A stretch of 32,934 nt of DNA from Nannocystaceae bacterium (lineage in GTDB: Bacteria; Myxococcota_A; Polyangia; Nannocystales; Nannocystaceae). Every line of letters begins with the position of its first letter. Position 1 is the first letter of the stretch. Below are positions 1 through 9,531 of this stretch, in pieces. Location of the stretch: contig JAIBBS010000093.1 of assembly GCA_019694555.1 (NCBI GenBank), forward strand, positions 1 to 32,934, given 5' to 3'. Under the pieces are notes generated by a model, which searched no databases, was not told the DNA's origin, and saw only the letters and a program-made list of their open reading frames with translations. The translations under genes were made by a program, and so were the position numbers.

Positions 1-1111
1 GCTCGCAGGTCTCGCGCCGCGGCGCGAGCGCCCACAGCAGCGCGGCCGTGGCGGCGGCGCCTGCGAGCAGCTGTCCGCGGCGGCGCCCGCGACGGCGCAG
101 CGACGCGCGCAGCTCGTCGGCCAAGGCATCGATGCTGGGGAAACGATCACGCGGGTCGGGCGAGAGGCCGCGACGCACCGCGGCCAGCAGCGGCTCGGGC
201 ACGTCCGCCAGCCGTCTCGCGGTCGGCAGCGCGCGTGCGTGCTTGGCCGCCACCACCTCGGTGAGCCGGCCCGCGAACACGCGCGTGCCGGCGAGCGCCT
301 CGTACAGCGCCACGCACAGCGCGTACTGATCCGATGCCGCCGTCACTGCGGCGCCGGCGTGCTGCTCCGGGGCCATGTACAGCGGCGTACCGACCACCGC
401 GCCGGACTGTGTGAGGCTGCCTGCGAGCGTGTCGTGCAGCTGCGCGTCGCGGGACTCGAGGGCGTCCGCGCGCGCGGGCGCGGCAGGGCCGGCGCGCGCG
501 AGGCCGAAGTCGCCCACGCGCACGCGACCGTCGCGACCGACGAAGACGTTGCCGGGCTTGAAGTCGCGGTGCACCAGGCCCGCGCGGTGCGCCGCCGCGA
601 GCCCGTCACAGGCCTGCACGAACACCCGCACGGTCGCTCGCCACGGTCGCGGCGTCTGCATCCACCGCGCCAGCGTCTCGCCGTCGACGCGCTCCATCAC
701 GATGAACAAGCGCGGGGCTCTGCGCGCGTCGTCGTACTCGCGACCGACGTCGTAGATCTGCACGACGTTGGGATGGGACAGCCGCGCCATCGCCTTGGCC
801 TCGCGCGCGAGCCGGCGCAGCAGCACCTCGGCGTGGGCTGCATCCGGGGTCTTGACCAGCTTGATCGCGACCTCGCGCGACAGCTCGGGATCGTCGGCGA
901 GCCACACCTGACCCATCGCGCCCTCGCCGAGCACGCGGCGCAAGCGGTAGCGCGTCAGCTGGGGTGAACGCGGCGCGTCGCCCAGCAGCGCCGCGCGCAC
1001 GCGCGCCGCCGCGGCCTGCTCGGACAGGCCCGCGGCGTCGTCACCGAACAGCCCGGCGAGCGTGTCCTGGGCCTGCGAGTCGGGCAGGGCGCTGCCATCG
1101 ACGGTGGTCAT
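1..1111 (-). CDS. Ser/Thr protein kinase, C-terminus cut by window edge
   Basis: Hanks-type protein kinase that transfers phosphate from ATP to Ser/Thr. The frame is open from the ATG at 1111 to the left edge, about 370 codons, so the C-terminus is missing. After a ~54-residue N-terminal lead come the P-loop GEGAMGQV (about 62-69), the ATP lysine in VAIKL (K84), the catalytic loop HRDFKPGN, DFGLAR and the activation-segment end GTPLYMAPEQ, so it should be active. An Arg-rich stretch and then an apolar segment (LLAGAAATAALLWALAP) near the cut suggest a single membrane span. Full-length relatives usually carry a TPR-like domain beyond it. This one resembles the kinase at 21643 in motif wording (HRDFKP, MAPEQ). 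It is divergent from the extensin-like gene. Substrate unknown. Confidence 0.93.
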   Translation of the reverse strand, partial: MTTVDGSALPDSQAQDTLAGLFGDDAAGLSEQAAAARVRAALLGDAPRSPQLTRYRLRRVLGEGAMGQVWLADDPELSREVAIKLVKTPDAAHAEVLLRRLAREAKAMARLSHPNVVQIYDVGREYDDARRAPRLFIVMERVDGETLARWMQTPRPWRATVRVFVQACDGLAAAHRAGLVHRDFKPGNVFVGRDGRVRVGDFGLARAGPAAPARADALESRDAQLHDTLAGSLTQSGAVVGTPLYMAPEQHAGAAVTAASDQYALCVALYEALAGTRVFAGRLTEVVAAKHARALPTARRLADVPEPLLAAVRRGLSPDPRDRFPSIDALADELRASLRRRGRRRGQLLAGAAATAALLWALAPRRETCE

Positions 1112-1169
1112 GCGTGCGCGCGATCAGTGCACACGAGCGCGGCGCCGACGGCAACCGCAGCGATCGTGC

Positions 1170-1175
1170 TAGCCT
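1170..1175 (+). promoter_or_regulatory. Putative -10 element of the extensin-like gene
   Basis: TAGCCT lies in the divergent gap, 8 nt before the GTG at 1184. I see no convincing -35. The close spacing matches other starts in this window and argues for the 1184 start over the ATG at 1127, which would lie upstream of the transcript. Confidence 0.35.
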
Positions 1176-1183
1176 GGGCGTCC

Positions 1184-1810
1184 GTGCCGGCGCCGTCGTC
1201 CGTGCTGCTGTTGCTGCTGGCCGCGACCGCGCCGCCGAAGCGACCCAACATGCCGGTGGGCTGGACGTGGCCGCCATCGCCGGCGATGCGCGCGATCGGG
1301 GCCGAGTGCACCCGCGCGCTCGACGAGGCCGAGCTGTCGTGGCGCCGCGGGCCCGCGACGCCGAAGATCGCCACGCCGGTGTTGCTCTCGCCGATGACTG
1401 CCGGCGGCGTCACGCTGGTGCCGCTGCGGGGCAAGGGCAGCTACCCCATGGATTGCCACCTCGCGCGGGCGCTGCACGCGGTCGCGCCGAGTCTGGTCGA
1501 GCAGGGCGTGGTCGCGCTGGGCTTTCGCACGCTGCACGAGTACCGCACCGTGCGCAAGCGCGGGCGCAGCACCAAGATCCTCAGCCGCCACGCGATCGGT
1601 CTGGCCGTCGACGTGTTCGAGCTGCACCTCGACGACGGCCGCGTGCTGCAGGTCGAGCGCGACTGGGCCAGCGAGCCGCGACTGGCCCAGGCGGTGGCGG
1701 TGTTCGCCGACTCGGAGTTGTTTCGCACGCCGCTCACGCCGGCCAACGACCCCCACGATCACGGCGATCACGTGCACCTCGAGGCGCACATGCGGATCCC
1801 CCTCGAGTGA
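1184..1810 (+). CDS. Extensin-like C-terminal domain protein (peptidase M15 fold), secreted
   Basis: About 208 residues. A short apolar N-terminus (SSVLLLLLAATAP) looks like a signal peptide, so the protein is probably periplasmic. The body matches the bacterial extensin-like C-terminal family, related to zinc D-Ala-D-Ala carboxypeptidases of the M15/VanY fold. It shows CHLARAL, an EYRTVRKRG segment, then SRHAIGLAVDVFE with the His and Asp expected as metal ligands, and a C-terminal HGDHVHLE motif with further His ligands. A role in peptidoglycan peptide trimming is likely by family, but activity is not shown by sequence alone. I chose GTG 1184 because a -10-like TAGCCT lies 8 nt upstream. 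An in-frame ATG at 1127 would add 19 residues. It is convergent with the C13 peptidase gene, 12 nt away. Confidence 0.8.
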   Translation: MPAPSSVLLLLLAATAPPKRPNMPVGWTWPPSPAMRAIGAECTRALDEAELSWRRGPATPKIATPVLLSPMTAGGVTLVPLRGKGSYPMDCHLARALHAVAPSLVEQGVVALGFRTLHEYRTVRKRGRSTKILSRHAIGLAVDVFELHLDDGRVLQVERDWASEPRLAQAVAVFADSELFRTPLTPANDPHDHGDHVHLEAHMRIPLE

Positions 1811-1822
1811 TCGAACGCCGCC

Positions 1823-2776
1823 TCAGCGCACGCTGCTGCGATACTGCGGCCGGCTGGGCTTCTGGCCCAGCGCGCGCTCGAGTCGCGTGACGCGGCGCTC
1901 GACCTGCTCGAAGATCGCGTGCCACGGCAGCTGCGCCGGCGTGGTGCCGAAACCGACGTGATCGCCCAGCACCCGCTCGAGCGCGCCGCCCCAGAAGGTC
2001 GTGCGCGTGCCCGAGCCGCAGCCGAAGCTCGGCCGGTCCGCGGCCGCAGCGGTGAGCACGGTGGTGTTGGGCACGCCGACCAGCGAGTGCGGTCCTTCGA
2101 CGAAGCCGCCGGAGAAGCAGCCCTGCAGCACCACGATCTTGCGCGTGTCCTCGGGCAGCCGCGACAGCGCGGCGTGCAGCGTCGCGGGCGTGAGCACCAG
2201 CGCCGCGTCGGGACGACCCTCGCGGCGCGCCTGCAGCAGCGCTGCGGTGTCCTGCACGCGCAGGCCGGGATCGCCGTCGAGCGCGAGCGCGGGCTGGGCC
2301 AACCAGCTGCGCTCCTCGGGCGGCAGCGTCCACGCCCCGGACGCCTGCGACAGCGCCGGCACGCCGTGCGCGGTGACGTACAGATAGACCAGCCGCGGGG
2401 GCGTCACCGCCAGCGCCGCGAGATCGTCGAGCACGGTCGCCGGGCTCGCGCGGCCGCAGCTCGCCAGCGCGCGCGCGAGCTTGTCGTACTGCCGACGATC
2501 CTTGGCCCACGCGCGGCCGCGGGGCTTGGCCCAGTAGCACGCGATCGCCTCGCGCGGCACGCCGGCGCCGCGCCACAGCTTGCGCTGCGACACGACCTCC
2601 TCGGCGAAGTTGGCCACGTCGTCGCCACCGGCGACCAGCAGGATGCGGGTGTCGCCGCGGGTCTGCTGCGGGTGGTACGGCGCGGCCAGCTGCGCCTTCG
2701 CACGCGCACCGTGGCCGCAGCCGGCGGCGGCCACGAGCGCCAGTGCGAGCAGGCCGCGGCGCAGCGCTCCCTTCAC
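1823..2776 (-). CDS. C13-family (legumain/caspase-like) cysteine peptidase lipoprotein
   Basis: 317 residues. Basic N-terminus, hydrophobic stretch and lipobox AAAGC (C20) predict a lipoprotein. The mature part begins a Rossmann-like strand (TRILLVAGGDD). It carries the clan CD dyad: His in YLYVTAHG (H137) and Cys in IVVLQGCFSGGF (C220), the wording typical of bacterial peptidase C13 proteins. Later cysteines (FGCG) may form a disulfide. The predicted activity is cleavage after a specific residue, usually Asn/Asp or Arg/Lys in this clan; the specificity is not readable here. Its GTG start overlaps the stop of the upstream hydrolase by 4 nt (GTGA), so translation is probably coupled. It is the last gene of the minus-strand run from 8512. 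A caspase-like C14 protein is the main alternative. Confidence 0.78.
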   Translation of the reverse strand: MKGALRRGLLALALVAAAGCGHGARAKAQLAAPYHPQQTRGDTRILLVAGGDDVANFAEEVVSQRKLWRGAGVPREAIACYWAKPRGRAWAKDRRQYDKLARALASCGRASPATVLDDLAALAVTPPRLVYLYVTAHGVPALSQASGAWTLPPEERSWLAQPALALDGDPGLRVQDTAALLQARREGRPDAALVLTPATLHAALSRLPEDTRKIVVLQGCFSGGFVEGPHSLVGVPNTTVLTAAAADRPSFGCGSGTRTTFWGGALERVLGDHVGFGTTPAQLPWHAIFEQVERRVTRLERALGQKPSRPQYRSSVR

Positions 2777-3687
2777 GCGGCCTCCTGCAGCCGGCGCAGC
2801 AACGCGGCCAGGCCGGCGTCGCGCGAGCGCTCGTGATCGCCGTCGACCGGCACGACCCGCAGCGGCGCGCCGGCCTGTCGCGCGGCGGCCTCGATGCGCG
2901 CGGCGTTGTCGAGAAACGGCGTGTCGTCGCGGCCGATGAACGCGACGTGGGGATGGACCATCGTCGCGACGTGGGGCCCGAGCACGCGCAGCTCCGTCTC
3001 GTCGCGGTCGTCGACGTCGAAGCGCACCAGCGCGGCGTTGCCGTCGCTGCGGGCCCAGCGACCGAAGGTCGAGGGCTCGTACAGGCCGCCGATGCTGGCG
3101 GTGCCGCGTACCGGTGCATCGGGCCGCAGGCTCACCAGCGCCGCGAGGCCACCGCCGACGCTGTGCCCGACGACGTCGATGCGCGCGGGGTCGACCTCCG
3201 CACGCCGCGACAACCACTGGATCGCCGCGACCGCGTCGTCGAGCTCGCCCCACAGCAGCTCGAAGCGTCCGGGGTTGCCGTTCTCGCCGCGCAGCGCCGG
3301 CGTCATCACGACCCAACCCGCGTCGACGAAGCGGCGCACGGCCTCGAAGTCCGACGGCGCGAGCGAGAAGCCGCCGTGCAGGTACACCAGCGCCGGGTGC
3401 GGGCCGGGCCCCGGCGGCAGCGCGAGCCAGGCCGCGAGCGTGAGCGAGCCGCTTTCGTACTGCACCGCCTGCGCGCCGGCGGGCGCGGGCGCGAGCCGCT
3501 GTGCGCCGGTCGAAGGGCCGTCATGGCGCAGCGCGGTGGGATGCTGCGCGCGCCGTTGCAGGAAGTCGCCGGTGCTCGCCGGTGTCGCCGCGGCCGCCGG
3601 CGGCTGCGAGGCCGCGCCGCGATCGCAGGCCACGACCGTCAGCGCCAGCGCGAGCGCGCGAGATCGATTCGCGCGCGTCGGCCTCAC
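2773..3687 (-). CDS. Alpha/beta-hydrolase lipoprotein (dienelactone hydrolase/esterase-like)
   Basis: 304 residues. Lipoprotein signal ALALALTVVAC (C21), then a Pro/Ala-rich linker to about residue 75. The alpha/beta-hydrolase core has an oxyanion loop YLHGG (about 102-106), the nucleophile elbow VGHSVGGG (S176), and a late VDGDHERS giving a plausible catalytic His. Asp is likely in the AFIGRDDTPF segment. Such proteins cleave ester or peptide bonds (esterase, lipase or S9 peptidase-like); the substrate cannot be told. The GTG start at 3687 overlaps the RidA stop by 4 nt, and the gene's own stop overlaps the C13 peptidase start in the same way. A longer in-frame ATG at 3915 would lie inside the RidA gene and is rejected. 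Confidence 0.85.
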   Translation of the reverse strand: MRPTRANRSRALALALTVVACDRGAASQPPAAAATPASTGDFLQRRAQHPTALRHDGPSTGAQRLAPAPAGAQAVQYESGSLTLAAWLALPPGPGPHPALVYLHGGFSLAPSDFEAVRRFVDAGWVVMTPALRGENGNPGRFELLWGELDDAVAAIQWLSRRAEVDPARIDVVGHSVGGGLAALVSLRPDAPVRGTASIGGLYEPSTFGRWARSDGNAALVRFDVDDRDETELRVLGPHVATMVHPHVAFIGRDDTPFLDNAARIEAAARQAGAPLRVVPVDGDHERSRDAGLAALLRRLQEAA

Positions 3688-4061
3688 ACGTGCGCCACTG
3701 CCTCGATCTCGACCTTGAAGTTGTACGGCAGCCGCCGCACCTCGACGCAGGTCCGAGCCGGTGGGGTCTCGCCGGGGAAGAACTCGGCGTAGATCTGATT
3801 GAACGTCGGGAAGTCGTTCATGTCGGTGATGTACGCCGTGACCTTGAGGACCTTGGTCATGCTCGAGCCGGCGCGCTCGAGCGTGCGGCGCAGGTTCTCG
3901 AGCGTCAGGCGGCACTCGTGGCGGAAGTCACCGGGCTTGATCGACAGGTCGTCGACGTCGACCGCGGCGTGACCCGAGGTGTAGATCCAACCATCCTGGG
4001 TGCGGTGCCACGAGAACACCGGACCATGCTCGAGCGCTCGGGGATCGCGACGCGACTTCAT
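3684..4061 (-). CDS. RidA/YjgF/YER057c/UK114 family protein
   Basis: 125 residues, the usual family length. RidA proteins hydrolyse reactive enamine/imine intermediates such as 2-aminoacrylate released by PLP enzymes. Relatives include 2-aminomuconate deaminase. Visible family features are the IYTSGHAAVD strand, RLTLENLRRTLERAGSS, VLKVTAYITDMNDFP, FNQIYAEFFP and the C-terminal PARTCVEVRRLP with the conserved Arg that binds the carboxylate. It lies 40 nt downstream of a PLP-dependent decarboxylase gene, which fits an imine/enamine clean-up role. Its stop overlaps the hydrolase start. It appears to have its own promoter (4076-4105), overlapped by an inverted repeat. Confidence 0.93.
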   Translation of the reverse strand: MKSRRDPRALEHGPVFSWHRTQDGWIYTSGHAAVDVDDLSIKPGDFRHECRLTLENLRRTLERAGSSMTKVLKVTAYITDMNDFPTFNQIYAEFFPGETPPARTCVEVRRLPYNFKVEIEAVAHV

Positions 4062-4068
4062 GGGGGCC

Positions 4069-4094
4069 GCCCCAAGCTATAGCGCACTTGGGGC
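4069..4094. repeat. Perfect 8-bp inverted repeat before RidA
   Basis: Arms GCCCCAAG (4069-4076) and CTTGGGGC (4087-4094) flank 10 nt, between the decarboxylase stop and the RidA start. It overlaps the putative -10 of the RidA promoter, so it may be an operator. It could also form a terminator-like hairpin, but no T-run follows on either strand. Confidence 0.5.
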
Positions 4095-4105
4095 GCAGCC
4101 GTCAC
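4076..4105 (-). promoter_or_regulatory. Putative sigma-70-type promoter for RidA
   Basis: On the minus strand GTGACG (4105-4100) and TATAGC (4081-4076) are 18 nt apart, and the RidA ATG follows 14 nt after the -10. Each hexamer matches consensus at 4 of 6 positions. This implies the RidA-hydrolase-peptidase part can be transcribed separately from the upstream genes. Confidence 0.4.
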
Positions 4106-5565
4106 GTTCCTGCGGTCTGCACGATGTCCTCGACCGCCGCGTCGACGTGCGCGGCATGGGTGCGGAAGCTCAAGACGCAGGCCCGCATGGTGAAGCAGGG
4201 CGTGCCGTCGCCATCGGGCACCACGGTGCTCGACAGGTGGACGCGCCCGCGCGCGACGATCCGCGCCAGCCACTGGGCGTTGCGGGCCTGCCACGCGCCG
4301 TGGTCCTCGCCGTCGCGCCGGCGGGCGCGCCAGGCGACGATCGACAGCTCGGGCGGCGCCAGCAGCTCGATGGGCACGCCGCGGGCGGCAGCGTCGGCCA
4401 ACGCGGCATGGAGTCGTTGCGCCAGCGCGAGCTTCTCCGACAGCGCGGCACGGAACGCGCCGACGCCGTGCAACAGCAACGGCAGCCACAGTCGCAAGCC
4501 GCGGAAGTCGCGGCTGAGCTCGGGGCCGTGCTCGGTGGGGCTGGGCACCTCGTCACGACGATCGAGGCGGTCGAAGTCCTGCAGGTATGGTGCGTCGAGC
4601 TGGTGGGCCGCGCGCAGCCGTGCCGCGTCGCGCACCAGCAGGCAGCCGGTGCCGTAGGGCAGGAACATCCCCTTGTGGGGATCGAACGCGATGGAGTCCG
4701 CGCGCGCGATGCCCTCGAGCCGCGCGCGGCCCTCGTCGCACAGCACGAACGCGCCGCCGTACGCCGCGTCGACGTGGTGCCACAGACCTGCGGCCGCGGC
4801 GACGGTCGCGATCGCGGGCAGCGGATCGATCACGCCGGTGTTGGTGGTGCCCGCGGACGAGACCACCGCGAACGGACGCAGGCCCGCGGCACGGTCGCGC
4901 GCGATCGCGTCGGCGAGCGCCTGCGGATCCATGCGCAGGCGCTCGTCGGTCGCCACGCGGCACAGGTTGGCCGCGGGGATGCCGGCGATGCGCGCGGCCT
5001 TCTCGACGCTGCCGTGCGCCTGCGACGAGACGTACAGCCGCGCGTCCGACAGGCGGCCGTCGTCGCCCAGCACGGCGTGGCGCGCGGCGACCAGCGCCGA
5101 GAGGTTCGCGAGCGAGCCCCCCGAGGTCAGCAGTCCACCGGCGCCGGCGGGCAGGCCGAACTCGCCCGCGAGCCACGTCAGCACGTCGGCCTCGAGCCGG
5201 CACAGCGCCGGCGCAGCCGCGGTCAGTCCGGTGAAGCGGTTGAGCAGGCACGCGAGCAGATCGGCCAGCGCGGCGCTGGGGATCCCGCCGCCGGGCACGT
5301 ACGCGAGGTAGCCGGGGCCGATGGTGTTGAGCGAGGCCTCGCTCGCTGCGACCACGCGTGCGACCAGCGACGCGATGCCGCCGTCGTGCGGCGCCTCGGC
5401 GAAGTCGAGCCGCACCGCCTGGGCGATCGCGGTCGCCTCGGCGCCCAGCGGTCCCGCGGCGCGGGCGTGGGGCAGGGCCTCGAGCGCGTCGAAGCCGGCG
5501 CGCGCGACCTCGGCGAGCCAGGCCTCGAGCGTGGCGCGGTCGGGCTCGAGCGGCGCGCGGCTCAC
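4102..5565 (-). CDS. Group II PLP-dependent decarboxylase (aromatic-L-amino-acid/glutamate decarboxylase-like)
   Basis: 487 residues, normal for the family. Fold type I PLP enzyme that decarboxylates an amino acid to an amine. Seen in order: SLNTIGPGYLAYVPGG near residue 80 (substrate-side loop), LLTSGGSLANLSAL (about 146-157, phosphate binding), SSQAHGSVEKAARIAG with the His that stacks on PLP (H184), HHVDAAYGG with the Asp that pairs to the pyridine nitrogen (D266), and SIAFDPHKGM with the Schiff-base lysine (K298). The substrate is not readable: tyrosine, tryptophan/DOPA, glutamate and aspartate decarboxylases share these motifs. The GTG start overlaps the stop of the amidohydrolase upstream (GTGA). 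It lies just upstream of RidA, which can deaminate side products of such enzymes. Confidence 0.88.
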   Translation of the reverse strand: MSRAPLEPDRATLEAWLAEVARAGFDALEALPHARAAGPLGAEATAIAQAVRLDFAEAPHDGGIASLVARVVAASEASLNTIGPGYLAYVPGGGIPSAALADLLACLLNRFTGLTAAAPALCRLEADVLTWLAGEFGLPAGAGGLLTSGGSLANLSALVAARHAVLGDDGRLSDARLYVSSQAHGSVEKAARIAGIPAANLCRVATDERLRMDPQALADAIARDRAAGLRPFAVVSSAGTTNTGVIDPLPAIATVAAAAGLWHHVDAAYGGAFVLCDEGRARLEGIARADSIAFDPHKGMFLPYGTGCLLVRDAARLRAAHQLDAPYLQDFDRLDRRDEVPSPTEHGPELSRDFRGLRLWLPLLLHGVGAFRAALSEKLALAQRLHAALADAAARGVPIELLAPPELSIVAWRARRRDGEDHGAWQARNAQWLARIVARGRVHLSSTVVPDGDGTPCFTMRACVLSFRTHAAHVDAAVEDIVQTAGT

Positions 5566-6952
5566 CTGCGCGCCTTCGGGGTGTCGCGCAGCCGCTGCAG
5601 GTAGCGATCGCGCAGCTGGGTCTGACGCGAGACCAGCGGGATCGACTCGCCGCGGATCCACACCGCCTCGGGCTTGCTCGACAGCTCGAAGGGATCGGCG
5701 CGCCACACCACCAGGTTGGCGACCTTGCCCGGCGCGACCGCGCCGTAGTGCGCGTCCATGCCCAGCGCGCGGGCGGGCACCGCGGTGATGGCCGACAGCG
5801 CGCGATCCGGATCGAGGCCGTAGCTCACCGCGATGCCGGCCTCCTGCGTCAGGTTGCGGGCGTTGTGCGCGTCGCCCATGACCGCGATGCCGACCTCGAC
5901 GCCGGCGGCGGCGAGCAGCGCGGCGTTGTCGAGCCGCGCGCCCAGGTGGTCGAGCGCGCCCGGCAGGTTCGAGCTGGGCTGCAGCAGCACCGGGATGCGC
6001 GCCCGCGCGAGCGCGTCGGCCATGCGCCACGCCTGCGTGCCGCCGACCACGACCACGCGCGCGCCGGCCTGCGCCAGCGTGATCGCGGCGCGCAGGTCGG
6101 CCTCGCCGTGCGCCGACAGCACCAGCGGCATGGTGCCCGCGACCACCGGCACCAACGCCTCGAGATCGAGCCGATGCGCGGCGAGATCGCGCGACTGATT
6201 GCGATCGAACGCGCCGCGGTGGTCGCGATAGAAGCGGACGTCGTCGAACAGCTCGGCGATGCGCTGCAGCGTGGCCGCGCGCGAGCCCTCCACGGCCTGG
6301 CCCAGGTGCGCGCGCATGCCCACGCCGCCGCGCGCGACCCGCTGGCCCGGCGCGCCGGCGAGATCGAGCCACGCGATGCTGCCCGAGACCAGCCCGCCCT
6401 GCGGCGTGATCGCGGCCGAGGTGATGCCATCGATGGCGGCGACCTGCAGCAGGGTGCTGTGCTCGTGCACCGCGCTCGACGCGTCGAACGCCGCGCGGAT
6501 CGGGTCGGGCGTCGCACGCGTGTCGTCGCGGGTCGAACCCTCGGCGTCGATCTCGACCGCGCCCATCGCGGTCTCGAGCGCGACCAGCCCCGGCGTCACG
6601 ATCGCGCCGCGCAGATCGATGCGCCGCGCGTCGGCCGGTGCACGCGCGGCGAGCTCGGGGCCACCGACCGCGGCGATGCGAGTGCCGCGGAGCTCGATGA
6701 CCGCGTCGGTGATGCGGCGGCCGTCGCTGCGCAGCTCGGCACCGACCAGCACGATCGGCGGTCCGTCGTGATCGAAGGCCAGCCGCGCGGCGCCACGCGG
6801 TCGTGCGCCGCTGCGGGGCCGCGGATCGGAGCCGCGCGCGGCCGCGGCCGGTCGCGCGGCGGCAGGCTTGGCCGCGGGCGCAGCCGCGCTGGGCCCCACC
6901 GGTGCCAGCAGCAGCACCGCAGCCGTCAGTCCACGTCGGAGCGCGCGCGCGA

Positions 6953-6956
<4 letters not shown>
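5562..6956 (-). CDS. Amidohydrolase-family protein lacking the HxH metal motif
   Basis: 464 residues with an N-terminal signal-like stretch (LRRGLTAAVLLLAPVGPSAAA) and then an amidohydrolase fold. The strand ending VTPG is followed by LVALETAMG (about 124-132), whereas the neighbouring paralogue has IIDTHSHIG. Both His of HxH and the preceding Asp are replaced. Other family segments remain: ITPQGGLVSG, LSAHGEAD, a GDAHNARNLTQEAGIAVSYGL stretch and the C-terminal GAVAPGKVANLVVWRADPF. It may be inactive, use other ligands, or act as a partner subunit of the intact amidohydrolase. The ATG start overlaps that gene's stop by 4 nt, so the two are probably made in similar amounts. Probably exported. 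Confidence 0.85.
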
Positions 6957-8512
<1,556 letters not shown>

Positions 8513-8566
8513 GGGCGCGCTACGGTGCCACGCCCGATGCGGGGCTGTCGACGTGTCGTGGCCTGC

Positions 8567-8572
8567 TAAGAT
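8567..8572 (+). promoter_or_regulatory. Putative -10 of the prenyltransferase operon
   Basis: TAAGAT lies 11 nt before the ATG at 8584 in the divergent gap. A weak CTGTCG 16 nt upstream could be the -35. The leader would be only a few nucleotides. Confidence 0.4.
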
Positions 8573-8583
8573 GCGCGCCGTCG

Positions 8584-9531
8584 ATGGACGCGCCTTCCGC
8601 TCGCACGTGGGCTCGCTGCCTGTACGCGCTCAAGCCCCGGAGCTGGCCCAAGCTGTTGGTGGCGGCGCTGCTGGGACAGGTGATCGGCGTCATCGCGGCC
8701 GGTCGCTTCGACCCGCTGGGTGCGGCGCTGGGTTTCGGCTTCACGCTGTTTCATCTCGCGTTCGTGGTGCTGGTCAACGACTGGGGCGACGCCGAGGTCG
8801 ACGGGCTCAAGCGGCGGCTGTTCCCCGAGTCGTGCTCGCCCAAGACCATCCCCGACGGCATCCTCGCGCCCGAGTCGGTGTGGCAGCTGGGCGCCGGCGC
8901 CGGGTTCTTCGCGCTGGGCGTCGCGGTGCTGGCCGAGACCCTCGCGGCGCGACCGGGGGCGACGGTGACCGGCGCGCTGTGCCTGTTGCTGCTGGCCTGC
9001 TACACGCTGCCGCCGGTGCAGCTCAACTACCGCGGCGGCGGTGAGCTGCTCGAGCTGCTCGGCGTCGGCTTCGCGCTGCCGTGGTGGAACGCGTACGTGC
9101 AATCGGGCCAGGCGACGCCGCCCGAGCTGGCGTGGTTGCCCGCATTCGCGCTGCTGGCCCTCGCGAGCGCGCTCGCCAGCGGGCTCGCCGACGAGGCCAG
9201 CGATCGGCTCGGCGGCAAGCGCACCTTCGCGACGATGTTCGGTGGTGCGCGCGTACGCGTGGCGGTCGAGGGCCTGGTGGTCGGCGCGATGCTGGTGTTG
9301 GCGGCGATGTCCAAGCTCGCGCCGCAGCTGGCGCAGTGGTGGACCACCGCGCCGGCGGTGCTGCTGATGAGCTGGTTGCAGCGCGAGCTGGCGCGATGCA
9401 GTCGCGCCGCCGACGTCGAGGAGCCCGAGGGCATCGCGCGCTACAAGCAGGCGCTGCACCGGCTGATCTGGTGGGGCACAGCGATGCTGTGCGCGACGCT
9501 GCTGGCGGGACTGTGGCTGGGGCTGGCATGA
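8584..9531 (+). CDS. UbiA-family prenyltransferase (MenA-like)
   Basis: 315 residues and strongly hydrophobic, with about eight or nine predicted membrane segments. UbiA enzymes attach a polyprenyl chain to an aromatic or other acceptor in the cytoplasmic membrane. Both Asp-rich Mg-diphosphate motifs are present: NDWGDAEVDG after the second span and DEASDRLGGKRT in the middle. The GGKRT ending and overall layout are closest to MenA-type 1,4-dihydroxy-2-naphthoate prenyltransferases (menaquinone synthesis), but no other men genes are in the window, so the acceptor is open. The ATG at 8584 was chosen because the hydrophobic body begins soon after and a -10 lies just upstream. The stop overlaps the next start by 4 nt. 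Confidence 0.85.
   Translation: MDAPSARTWARCLYALKPRSWPKLLVAALLGQVIGVIAAGRFDPLGAALGFGFTLFHLAFVVLVNDWGDAEVDGLKRRLFPESCSPKTIPDGILAPESVWQLGAGAGFFALGVAVLAETLAARPGATVTGALCLLLLACYTLPPVQLNYRGGGELLELLGVGFALPWWNAYVQSGQATPPELAWLPAFALLALASALASGLADEASDRLGGKRTFATMFGGARVRVAVEGLVVGAMLVLAAMSKLAPQLAQWWTTAPAVLLMSWLQRELARCSRAADVEEPEGIARYKQALHRLIWWGTAMLCATLLAGLWLGLA

Noticed and set aside
3684..5565. RidA plus decarboxylase as a 2-aminomuconate/kynurenine pathway linked to the aryl-CoA monooxygenase at 17724
   Set aside because: No kynureninase, dioxygenase or semialdehyde dehydrogenase gene is present and the two loci are 12 kb apart with unrelated genes between.
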